This document shows, one piece after another, positions 19,610 to 26,835 of a DNA stretch of 32,500 nt. Under the pieces are notes generated by a model. The model worked only from the letters and a program-made list of their open reading frames with translations. It was not told the DNA's origin and made no database searches. The stretch covers positions 2,904,720-2,937,219 of the forward strand of contig NZ_KI632512.1 in the NCBI RefSeq assembly GCF_000504305.1, given 5' to 3'. Both the position numbers and the translations under genes were made by a program. This stretch comes from Nitratidesulfovibrio termitidis HI1 (GTDB lineage Bacteria > Desulfobacterota > Desulfovibrionia > Desulfovibrionales > Desulfovibrionaceae). Position 1 is the first letter of the stretch, and each line of letters opens with the position of its first letter.

Positions 19610-20452
19610 TCAGGCCGTGGCCCCCGCCGGGTGTCCGAACCCTTCCAGCAGCCGGGCGATGAACCGGTCCACCAGCGCGTGTTCCGGCAGGCCGGTGACG
19701 CATGCGTTGTCCAGCATGCGCGTCGCAAGGCCGGGCAGGGCGGGCACGCCCACCCGCGTTTCGGGCAGTCCGGCCAGTTCCGGGCTGTCAGGCAGCAGGG
19801 GCAATTGGGGCAGGTATTCGTCTTCGGCGCAGGCCACGCACGGACCGGCAAGCCGGTTCAGGGCCAGCACCTGACGGTGCAGACCGAGTCCGTGCGCCAG
19901 CCGGGCGATGTCCGCTGCCGTTTCCAGGCTGCGCAGGCCAGGCTCGCTGACCACCGCCAGGCCGTCCACTGCCGCCACGGTGCCTCGGCCAAGGTGTTCC
20001 ACCCCGGCCTCCAGATCCACCAGCACCCATTCGCGCCGGTCGTATACCAGGTGGGCCAGCAGGGCCTTCAGCAGGGAATTGGCCTCGCAGGCGCAGCCGC
20101 CCCCGGCCCCGGCCACAGACCCCATGACCAGCAGCCGCTTGCGTCCCGGCGCAATGCCGGGGGCCGCATCCCCCCCAAGGGGAACATCCACCGCCAGCGC
20201 CTCGGGCAGGTCGCCCACCTCCGGCGTCAGGCTGATCATGCCCGTGCCGATGCGCTGCATGATCAGGTCGCGCCGTTCCACCAGCGGCACCGGCAGTCCG
20301 TCGCGCGCCAGACCCGACGCGCGCCCCAGTGACAGGGCCGTGTCCGCATCGATCATCCACACGTCGTGCCCGTGCCGGGCCAGATAGTCCGCCGTCCAGG
20401 CCGCCAGCGTGGTCTTGCCAGCGCCGCCCTTGCCTGCGAATGCCAGTTTCAT
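19610..20452 (-). CDS. cooC: CooC-type nickel-insertion ATPase for CO dehydrogenase
   Basis: 280 aa; ATG with AGGAGG upstream. The SIMIBI/MinD-type deviant P-loop GKGGAGKTT (residues 7-15) is followed by DADT (35-38). The CooC signature is present: GGGCACEAN with the CxC pair Cys120/Cys122, which binds Ni or Zn at the dimer interface, and VLVDLEAGVEHLGRGT (143-158). It uses ATP hydrolysis to drive maturation of the Ni-Fe-S C-cluster. It follows cooS on the same strand, but 373 bp away, and a large hairpin sits in the gap. The order cooA-cooS-cooC matches what I recall from Desulfovibrio vulgaris. Confidence 0.93.
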   Translation of the reverse strand: MKLAFAGKGGAGKTTLAAWTADYLARHGHDVWMIDADTALSLGRASGLARDGLPVPLVERRDLIMQRIGTGMISLTPEVGDLPEALAVDVPLGGDAAPGIAPGRKRLLVMGSVAGAGGGCACEANSLLKALLAHLVYDRREWVLVDLEAGVEHLGRGTVAAVDGLAVVSEPGLRSLETAADIARLAHGLGLHRQVLALNRLAGPCVACAEDEYLPQLPLLPDSPELAGLPETRVGVPALPGLATRMLDNACVTGLPEHALVDRFIARLLEGFGHPAGATA

Positions 20453-20487
20453 GCGTGCCTCCTGCGTGGCGTTCGTTTCGGAAGGGA

Positions 20488-20583
20488 GAGAACCGGGGGC
20501 GGGGAAGGGACCCTTTCAGGAAAGGGTCTCCTTCCCCGCCCCCGGACCCCCACCCCATCCCCCCAAAGCTTTCGAAAGGGGTG
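20488..20583 (-). repeat. G/C-rich hairpin repeat in the cooS-cooC gap
   Basis: Arms 20493-20508 (CCGGGGGCGGGGAAGG) and 20530-20545 pair over 16 bp, and an inner ACCCTTT/AAAGGGT stem extends it to about 24 bp with a 4-nt loop. A G-run and AAAGCTTT flank it at 20562-20575. Read on the minus strand, it resembles the plus-strand block at 19434-19505. It lies 41 bp upstream of the cooC start. Confidence 0.8.
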
Positions 20584-20716
20584 GCGCCGGATGGTGCGGA
20601 GATTACCCGGCAGGGGCTGTTTTTATGGTCCTTTCGTCCGTCAGCTAGCCGCTCCGGTGGATATGTGGCGTACCTGTTGCCCTGCGTACTCCGGTCGGGA
20701 CCGAAGCCCCGGAGCT

Positions 20717-20747
20717 GGGCCGAGGCAGGAAGTGCCTGCCCCGGCCC
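20717..20747 (-). other. Hairpin shortly after cooS
   Basis: GGGCCG/CGGCCC plus GGCAGG/CCTGCC arms, interrupted by one A-C mismatch, around a 5-nt loop. It lies about 80 bp after the cooS stop. No T-run follows on the minus strand, so it may stabilise the cooS 3' end more than it terminates. Confidence 0.5.
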
Positions 20748-20825
20748 GTCCCGGTGCGGGAAGGCGCGGCCACGGGCCGGTGACCGCGCCGCCGGGTAAT
20801 GGGTGTCGCGCAGCCGAAGGCTCAG

Positions 20826-22715
20826 TTATGCGGAAAGGCCCAGCTTTTGGCGGCGCTCCACGATATGCGCCTCCAGCAGGTCCGCCGCCTTCACCGGGTC
20901 GGCTTCCACCATGAACGCCGCGCCCACCAGCCCGTTCAGGCCGTCCACGGCCATGCCGGTCACCACGTCGCTGCCCAGGATGTTGGGCGGCAGGCCGAGG
21001 TGGGTGGGAATGCCGCTGGCCACGGCGTACAGGCCGATGGCCGCCGCCTTTTCCGAATACCATTCCGGCGACGAGGCCCCCACGGGCAGGTCGCTGATGT
21101 CCACGCCCAGTTCGTCGGCCAGCAGGCCGCACAGTTGCAGGATGCGCGAGTTGTCCACGCAGCTGCCCATGTGCAGCACCGGCGGCACGCCCAGCGCCTT
21201 GCACACGGCTGAAAGGCCCGGTCCGGCCATGTCGGCGGCCTCTGGCATCAGCAGTCCGGCCTTGCCCGCCGCCGTGGTCACGCAGCCGGTGGCCAGCACC
21301 ATGATGTCGCGGCGGATGAGTTCCTTGGCCAGGCCCACGTTGCCGGAATCCTGCATGATCTTGGGGTTGTTGCAGCCCACGATGCCCACGAACCCGCGAA
21401 TCTGCCCGGCCTTCACGGCGTCCAGCAGCGGGGCGGGGGTGCCGCCCAGCGCGGCCAGGATGGCCTCGTTGGAGAAACCTGTGGTGATGGGTACCGGCTG
21501 CACGGGAATGCTGACCCGCGCGGGGTCGCGCCTGGTGAACGCATCGATGGCCAGCCGCACGATCTCGCGGCACTTTTCCTGCGCGTTGTGGGGGTGCACC
21601 TCGATGTGGGTGGCCCCGGTAAACCGCCCCTTGGGCGAGGTGGTCACGAAGCGGGTGTGGTAGCACGCGGCAATGCGCACCAGGCTGGGCATGATGCACT
21701 GATAGTCGGCCACGATGGCATCCGCCGCGCCGGTGACGATGGCCAGTTCGGTCATCAGGTGGTTGCCCGCCATGGGAATGCCCTGGCGCATCAGCAGTTC
21801 GTTGCCGGTGCAGCACAGCCCGGCCACGTTCAGGGCGGCGGCCCCGGCATCGCGGGCGGCCTGCTGCATGGCGGGTTCGCGCGCGGCGGCCAGGATCATT
21901 TCCGACACCACGGGGTTGTGGCCATGCACAAGGATGTTCACGGCGTCTTCGCGCAGCACGCCCAGGTTCACGGTGGACTGGCGGGGCATGGGCGTGCCGA
22001 ACAGGATGTCCGACAGCTCGGTGCCGATCATGGACCCGCCCCAGCCATCGGCCAGCGCTGTGCGCGCGGCGTGGGTCAGCAGGCTGGCGGGGTCGTTGTC
22101 GCAGCCCATGTGGGTGCGGTGCATCATTTCGGCGATTTCGCGGTCAACGCCGCGCGGGGTCATGCCCAGGCGTTCCCACAGTTCGCGGCGGACCTTGGGG
22201 GCGCGCTTCAGAAAGGCCAGTTCGCTGCGGCGGCTGCCGAAGTCGGCGTAGCAGACCTCCACCAGGTCGCGGGCCACGTCCAGGGTGGGGCGGGTGTCCG
22301 CTTCGGCCACGCCCAGTTCGGCGGCGATGCGGCGCAACTTGGCCTCGTCGCGGATGGTGTAGCCGGGGGCATGGCCTTCCACCACGGCTTCCAGCGTTTC
22401 GATCAGGTCGCGGCCATGGTCGGAGTGCCCGGCGGCGCCGCCCGCGATGAACCGGCCGAAGTTGCGGGCCACGATGACGTCGGCGTCCGCGCCGCACACG
22501 CCGTAGCGCATCTTGCCGTCCTTGCGGTTGGCGATGCGGCAGGGGCCCATGACGCAGTTGCGGCAGGTGGTGCCCAGTTCGCAGAATTTACAGTGGGGCG
22601 TCTGCTCGCGCATGCGGTCCCACGCGGTGGGGATGTTTTCGGCTTCGGCCTTGCGCAGCATCTGCCGCGCGTCTTCCCACAGTGTGCGCTCGTTCTCGGG
22701 GGTTCCGGAATTCAT
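20826..22715 (-). CDS. cooS: Anaerobic Ni-Fe carbon monoxide dehydrogenase, catalytic subunit
   Basis: 629 aa from the ATG at 22715, with GGGAGGG upstream. It interconverts CO and CO2. The N-terminus holds the electron-relay cysteines: Cys42 and Cys45 (CxxC, D-cluster) and Cys51, Cys54, Cys59 and Cys74 (B-cluster). The CxxC spacing is the 2Fe-2S D-cluster type known from D. vulgaris CODH, not the CX7C of Rhodospirillum. C-cluster and Ni-site segments are visible: HGHNPVVSEMI, LCCTGNELL, VGCNNPKIMQDSGN, ATGCVTTAAGKAGL and GSCVDNSR. It is transcribed from a CooA-controlled promoter and matured by the downstream CooC. No CooF ferredoxin or Ech hydrogenase gene is adjacent. Confidence 0.97.
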   Translation of the reverse strand: MNSGTPENERTLWEDARQMLRKAEAENIPTAWDRMREQTPHCKFCELGTTCRNCVMGPCRIANRKDGKMRYGVCGADADVIVARNFGRFIAGGAAGHSDHGRDLIETLEAVVEGHAPGYTIRDEAKLRRIAAELGVAEADTRPTLDVARDLVEVCYADFGSRRSELAFLKRAPKVRRELWERLGMTPRGVDREIAEMMHRTHMGCDNDPASLLTHAARTALADGWGGSMIGTELSDILFGTPMPRQSTVNLGVLREDAVNILVHGHNPVVSEMILAAAREPAMQQAARDAGAAALNVAGLCCTGNELLMRQGIPMAGNHLMTELAIVTGAADAIVADYQCIMPSLVRIAACYHTRFVTTSPKGRFTGATHIEVHPHNAQEKCREIVRLAIDAFTRRDPARVSIPVQPVPITTGFSNEAILAALGGTPAPLLDAVKAGQIRGFVGIVGCNNPKIMQDSGNVGLAKELIRRDIMVLATGCVTTAAGKAGLLMPEAADMAGPGLSAVCKALGVPPVLHMGSCVDNSRILQLCGLLADELGVDISDLPVGASSPEWYSEKAAAIGLYAVASGIPTHLGLPPNILGSDVVTGMAVDGLNGLVGAAFMVEADPVKAADLLEAHIVERRQKLGLSA

Positions 22716-22841
22716 GTTGCCCTCCCTGGGCGGTGGCCCCGCTGGGGGGCCGCTGCGGTTGCACCGCGTCCGCTGCCGTTTCCCGCGACGCGTGCGGACG
22801 CATCCGCCGCCCCCGCACGTCCTCTCCTGCGCGCGGGCGGC

Positions 22842-22860
22842 ACTGTATGGCACGAACGTA
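22842..22860 (-). promoter_or_regulatory. cooS: Possible -10 region of the cooS promoter
   Basis: Minus-strand TACGTT (22860-22855) would place the CooA box centre near -41.5, the usual class II position; TACAGT (22847-22842) would place it near -54.5. Both hexamers are weak matches, as expected for an activator-dependent promoter. Confidence 0.35.
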
Positions 22861-22881
22861 GCGCGGCAGGAAGGGTGAGTA

Positions 22882-22897
22882 TGTCGGCTAGCCGACA
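22882..22897. promoter_or_regulatory. CooA binding site upstream of cooS
   Basis: TGTCGGCTAGCCGACA is a perfect 16-bp palindrome of the form TGTCG-N6-CGACA, the half-site and spacing expected for CooA, a CRP/FNR-family CO sensor. It is centred 174 bp upstream of cooS and lies between cooS and the cooA gene. Confidence 0.8.
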
Positions 22898-23139
22898 GAA
22901 GGCGCGAAGGTGCGGAAAAAAGGGATGGCGGGAAAATGCGGGCACGGAAGCTGGCGTTGGCGGGCAGCGACGACGAGCGGAAACCGGGGCAGGGCGCGGC
23001 CTTGCCGCAAGAAATGGCCGGGCCGGGTAGTGGTCGCAGGCAGGGGGCGTCCCGTTGGGCGAGGCCCGTGGCAAGGTGCGGGCCGGGACGGGCCAGAACG
23101 GAGTTGGTGAAAGGCCGGGCGGGCTGGAAAAGGGAGCCG
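22898..23139. other. Intergenic region between the cooS promoter and cooA
   Basis: 242 bp after the cooA stop. I see no gene and no strong terminator hairpin. The cooA transcript may read into the cooS control region. Confidence 0.4.
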
Positions 23140-23976
23140 CTACGCGCTGGCCAGTTCGCGCAGGCGGTCCATGTCGCGCACGCGGTAGGCCCCGCGTCCT
23201 ACGCGTTCAAGGATGCCGGAGCGGATCATGTCGTTGAGCAGGGTGGACACGGTCTGGCGGGTGGCCCCCACCATGCCGGCCAGTTGTTCCGTGGTCAGGT
23301 CCATGCGGATGATCTGGCCGCTGCCGGGCTGCACCGATGGGGCGGGCATGGCGTGGTGTCTGGTCGGGGTATGGGCGGGGCGCGGCGTGGCCGGGATGCG
23401 GGCGGGGGCATGCGCGGGAACGCCATCCGGGATTATCGCCACTCCCGTGGCGGAGGGCGCATTTTCCGCCGCGTCCATTTCTGCAAGATATGTCGGGTCG
23501 GTGGAGTCGGGGGCGGGAGCGCGCTCGGCCTGCTCCAGCAGCAGGGAGGCCAGGCGGGTGTTGCTGTCGCGGAACACCAGCCCCTCGATGAGAAAGAAGG
23601 TGGAGCGCAGCATCTGCCCCAGCACCCGCACCATGATGGCCGAAACCTCCGGCAGGTCGGTCATGCGGCGGCGGAAGGCGCGGGTGTCTGCCAGCAGCAC
23701 TTCGCCGTCGGCCAGCGCCTGCACGTGCGCCCCGGTGTGGCTGCTGTAGATGTCGCCCCGTTCCAGAAAGGCCAGGGTGAATTCCTTGCCCCCGTACGAA
23801 AGGTACACCCGGAACCGCCCCGACTTCACCACCAGCACCAGGTCCTCCTGTTCGTCGGGCCAGAAGATGCCCTGCCCGCGCGCGACACGGCGCACGGAAA
23901 ACATCTCGCGCAGGGGCGCGCTTTCGGGGCGCTCCAGTGCTTCCAGCAGATCGACGTCGGAGAGTTTCATCATCAT
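23140..23976 (-). CDS. cooA: CooA-type CO-sensing CRP/FNR family regulator with an inserted low-complexity loop
   Basis: 278 aa from the first of three tandem ATGs (23976), AGGAG 8 bp upstream. The sensor beta-roll (about 15-105) contains GRFRVYLSYGGKEFTLAFLE and GDIYSSHTGAHV, where His80 aligns with the heme ligand His77 of R. rubrum CooA. The redox-switch Cys75 position is Ser78. The N-terminal Pro2 ligand is absent (MMMKLSDVD). A dimer helix (about 108-150) is followed by an insert of about 65 residues (153-219) rich in Pro, Ala and His, and then the helix-turn-helix LTTEQLAGMVGATRQTVST. R. rubrum CooA is about 222 aa, so the insert accounts for the extra length. It is adjacent to cooS and the CooA box. 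Confidence 0.88.
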   Translation of the reverse strand: MMMKLSDVDLLEALERPESAPLREMFSVRRVARGQGIFWPDEQEDLVLVVKSGRFRVYLSYGGKEFTLAFLERGDIYSSHTGAHVQALADGEVLLADTRAFRRRMTDLPEVSAIMVRVLGQMLRSTFFLIEGLVFRDSNTRLASLLLEQAERAPAPDSTDPTYLAEMDAAENAPSATGVAIIPDGVPAHAPARIPATPRPAHTPTRHHAMPAPSVQPGSGQIIRMDLTTEQLAGMVGATRQTVSTLLNDMIRSGILERVGRGAYRVRDMDRLRELASA

Positions 23977-24037
23977 GGTTGCGGCTCCTGCGTTCCGGTA
24001 GGGGCGACGGATGGCATCGGTGTATCGGTGGCAAGCG

Positions 24038-24053
24038 TGGAACGTACATTCCA
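24038..24053. promoter_or_regulatory. Palindromic operator candidate upstream of cooA
   Basis: TGGAACGTACATTCCA has perfect TGGAA/TTCCA arms with a GTAC centre and a 6-bp spacer, the geometry of CRP/FNR-family operators. It is centred 70 bp upstream of the cooA start. The sequence does not match the CooA box, so another regulator may bind. Confidence 0.4.
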
Positions 24054-24304
24054 GCATGGCACAGCCGTCTGCCCGGAGCAACGCATCACCTGTGCGGCGC
24101 GGATGCTGTGGATGCCCAGAAGCCAGATACGGGGACGCGGGCGTGCGTGGCGCGGAAAAATTGCGCGTCCCCGCGCCCTCGCCACGCGGCGACGGCACGG
24201 GGATGCGGAAAAGGCGGGAGGGGGGAGGCGCGAGAGGTTGTTCAGGCGACCGGCAGGCATCGCGTGCGGCGGGCAGGCCGGGATGCGGCCCGGCGCGTCT
24301 CGCG
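24054..24304. other. Intergenic region between mtnA and cooA
   Basis: No gene is supported. A 9-bp inverted repeat GGGGACGCG (24131-24139) with its complement at 24164-24172 could end the mtnA transcript, but no T-run follows on the minus strand. Confidence 0.4.
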
Positions 24305-25357
24305 TTATTCCAGCCCCGCCTTGCGAAACGCCTCCGCAATGCTCTCGGCGTACGGGGCGCGCAGCACGCCCACCTCGGTGACGATACCCGCGATGAGTGC
24401 GGCGGGGGTCACGTCGAAGGCAAAGTTGTATACCGGCACCCCGTCGGGGGTGATCTGGGTGTCGCCCACGTGGGTGACCTCGCGCGGGGTGCGGTCCTCG
24501 ATGGGAATGTGGTCGCCGTCGGGGGTGTTCCTGTCGATGGTGGACAGCGGCGCGGCCACGTAGAAGGGCACGCCGTGTTCGCGGGCCAGCAGGGCCACGG
24601 AATAGGTGCCGATCTTGTTGGCGGCGTCGCCGTTGGCGGCAATGCGGTCGGCCCCCACCACCACCTTCTGCACCATGCCCTTGCGCATAAGATGGCCGCA
24701 GGCGTTGTCGCAGGCCACGGTGACGGGGATGTGGTCCTCGTGCAGTTCAAAGGCGGTCAGCCGCGCCCCCTGCAGGAAGGGCCGCGTTTCGTTGGCGATG
24801 ACCGAAATCTTCTTGCCCGCGTCCACCGCGCCCCGGATGACCCCCAGCGCGGTGCCGTACCCGGCGGTGGCCAGCGCGCCCGCGTTGCAGTGGGTCATCA
24901 CCGTGTCGCCCTCGTCGATCAGCGCCGCGCCGTGGCGGCCCATGGCGCGGTTGATCTCGATGTCGTCGCGGTGGATGCGCCGCGCCTCCGATTCCCATAG
25001 CGAGAGCAGCGTGGCAAAGGGCGCGTGCCCGGCGGTTTTCCACACCTTGCGCATGCGGTCCACGGCCCAGCGCAGGTTCACCGCCGTGGGTCGCGCCTTG
25101 GCGATGCGCTCCAGCAGGCCGTCCAGCACCGGGTGCCAATGGTCGCCCGCCTCGGCGGCCTCGTACGCGGCCAGCACGCAGCCCCACGCTGCGGTGACGC
25201 CGATGGCAGGCGCGCCGCGCACCACCATGACCTGCAAGGCCGTTACGATGTCTTCCGTGGTGCGGCACACGAAATCTTCCTGCCGGGTGGGCAGCAGGCG
25301 CTGGTCGAGCAGGATCAGGGCACGCTGGGCGGCGTCGTAGCGGATATGGTGTTCCAT
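24305..25357 (-). CDS. mtnA: S-methyl-5-thioribose-1-phosphate isomerase
   Basis: 350 aa from the ATG at 25357 (GGAGG upstream). It isomerises 5-methylthioribose-1-phosphate to the ribulose form in methionine salvage. Family markers: [13 protein letters not shown] (48-60), [16 protein letters not shown] with catalytic Cys157, and [18 protein letters not shown] with catalytic Asp237, equivalent to Cys160/Asp240 of the Bacillus enzyme. The eIF2B-like C-terminal fold is complete. The related eIF2B-like paralogues lack this exact cysteine/aspartate pair, so mtnA is favoured. No other salvage gene is adjacent, as is common when the pathway is scattered. Confidence 0.93.
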   Translation of the reverse strand: MEHHIRYDAAQRALILLDQRLLPTRQEDFVCRTTEDIVTALQVMVVRGAPAIGVTAAWGCVLAAYEAAEAGDHWHPVLDGLLERIAKARPTAVNLRWAVDRMRKVWKTAGHAPFATLLSLWESEARRIHRDDIEINRAMGRHGAALIDEGDTVMTHCNAGALATAGYGTALGVIRGAVDAGKKISVIANETRPFLQGARLTAFELHEDHIPVTVACDNACGHLMRKGMVQKVVVGADRIAANGDAANKIGTYSVALLAREHGVPFYVAAPLSTIDRNTPDGDHIPIEDRTPREVTHVGDTQITPDGVPVYNFAFDVTPAALIAGIVTEVGVLRAPYAESIAEAFRKAGLE

Positions 25358-25685
25358 GGGGCCTCCGTGGAGTGGTGCGCGGGTGTGGGCGCGCGTAACG
25401 GGTGCGCGAAACGGGCGCGTGGGTCTGGCGTGATGTGATGGGCGCACGGGATGGCCCGCGATGCACCTTCCCCGCCGGGTGTACCGTCCCGAAGGCCCCT
25501 CGGCAAGGGTGCGGCGCAGGAATGTACGCGGGCAACGGCGGCAAGGGATGAACCGGACGACCCCGGTGTTCTTGTCCCCATCTATGTTGCCCGCCGGGGC
25601 TCACGTCCGCATGTGTCGTGGGGCCGCGGAATCCGTGGCTGCCCGGTCGCGCAACAGCGTTGCACCCCGGTGTCAGGTGCTCCGG
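25358..25685. other. Intergenic region upstream of mtnA
   Basis: A 328-bp gap between the isochorismatase-like stop and the mtnA start. No gene, clear promoter or riboswitch-like structure was recognised. Short GC-rich direct repeats of the CGGGTGCGCGAAACGGGCGC kind occur around 25400-25420. Confidence 0.4.
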
Positions 25686-26273
25686 CTACACCGCCAGATC
25701 CGCCGCGTCGGTCACTTCGGCAAACACCCCGTTCAGGGCAGCCAGAAAGGTTGCGCGCACCGTGTCCGCGTCCACCTGCGTGCCGCCATACGTCAGCGCG
25801 GGAGATGCCGTGGCGTCGCCCGCCACCCGGCAGCGAAAGCCCAGGTCGAAGGCGGCGCGCACGGTGGTGTCGATGCACATGTGGGTCATCATGCCCACCA
25901 CGATGAGATCGGTGACGTCGATTCCGCGCAAGTGTTGGAGCAGTTCCGTGTCGCGGAAGGAATTGGGAACGTTCTTGGTCAGCACGGCCTCGCCGGGCAG
26001 GGGGGCCACCAGCGGGTGGATGTCCGCCCCTTCCGTGCCGGGCAGGAAAAAGGTGGAGCCGGGGCGGATGCTTTCGTGGCGGATATGCATGATCGGCATG
26101 GATGCCGCGCGGCAGCGGGTCAGCACCTCTGCGGCGCGGCGGCCCGCGTTCTCTGCATCGGGCAGGGCCATGCGCCCGCCGGGAAAGTAGTCGCGCTGGA
26201 TGTCCACGAGAACGAGTGCGGTGACGGGGGCCGCGGGGGCTGCGGCGGGGTTGCTTGCAGATGCGGACGACAT
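25686..26273 (-). CDS. Isochorismatase-fold cysteine hydrolase
   Basis: 195 aa; ATG at 26273 with GGAG 6 bp upstream. The Asp-Lys-Cys triad is intact: Asp24 in ALVLVDIQRDYF, Lys100 in VLTKNVPNSF, and Cys133 in GMMTHMCIDTTVRAAFDLGF with the cis-peptide turn before it. The family includes nicotinamidases, ureidoacrylate and N-carbamoylsarcosine hydrolases, and isochorismatases. The sequence lacks the nicotinamidase metal-site DxHxxxH, so a small-amide hydrolase of the YcaC/cysteine hydrolase subgroup is more likely. The first 17 residues are Ala/Ser/Pro-rich. The substrate is unknown and neighbours do not help. Confidence 0.87.
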   Translation of the reverse strand: MSSASASNPAAAPAAPVTALVLVDIQRDYFPGGRMALPDAENAGRRAAEVLTRCRAASMPIMHIRHESIRPGSTFFLPGTEGADIHPLVAPLPGEAVLTKNVPNSFRDTELLQHLRGIDVTDLIVVGMMTHMCIDTTVRAAFDLGFRCRVAGDATASPALTYGGTQVDADTVRATFLAALNGVFAEVTDAADLAV

Positions 26274-26835
26274 GGCGGCTCCATGAAGTTGTCGGGTTAC
26301 GGTTGGAATGACTGTGCGGACGGGGCGGATGGACCAGGCGGGCCGCCAGACGTTTCCATGGCCGGGCCTCCAGAACGGGCCGCGCCGGTGTGGCGCGCCA
26401 TATATTGATAGCATTCCCGAACCCGGCAGGCGAGGCCGGGCAACGTCAATCCGCAGGAATGGCCCGTTCTGCCGCCGGATTGTCCTGATCCGCAGGTGGC
26501 GATTCCGTCTTTCGCATACTGTATACAATTCTTGACAGCCGGTCCGGTTCACGGCATGAGCAGTGCATGCGCACCGCACTCTCCATACCTTCGGCCCTGT
26601 GCTCGCCCGCGCTCCCGCTGCCTGCGGGACCGCGCCGCTGCGCGCACCCGGTCCACCGGTGGTGGCGGCCCTGACCTCAGGGCCGTGGAGGTTCGCGCAC
26701 GCCGTTGCCACAAGGCGCGGCATCCGTCGATAAACCAACCGCGGTCGGAACTCCGGGCGCGGCGCATACCTCCTTGCGTATCCCCCGCGCATCCTGGTCT
26801 GGAGTTCCCCGCGCTCAGCATGAGGAGCTTCGACC
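26274..26835. other. Divergent control region between the hydrolase and trpB
   Basis: 562 bp without a supported gene. A TGTATACA palindrome (26520-26527) lies next to a TTGACA (26532-26537) that could be the trpB -35, but the -10 at 17 bp (CATGAG) is weak. A small hairpin (CGGCCCTG 26666-26673 with 26678-26685) lies in the presumed trpB leader. No Trp-codon leader peptide was found. CATATATTGATAG at 26398-26410 is a local AT-rich patch. Confidence 0.45.

Noticed and set aside
22846-22862. Sigma-54-like TGGCACGAACGTAGC on the plus strand
   Set aside because: The spacing fits but the -12 box is TAGC instead of TTGC, no plus-strand gene follows, and it overlaps the probable cooS promoter.
26558-26835. 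Leader peptide for trp attenuation upstream of trpB
   Set aside because: The short open frame starting near 26556 has no tryptophan codon cluster and no paired anti-terminator was seen.
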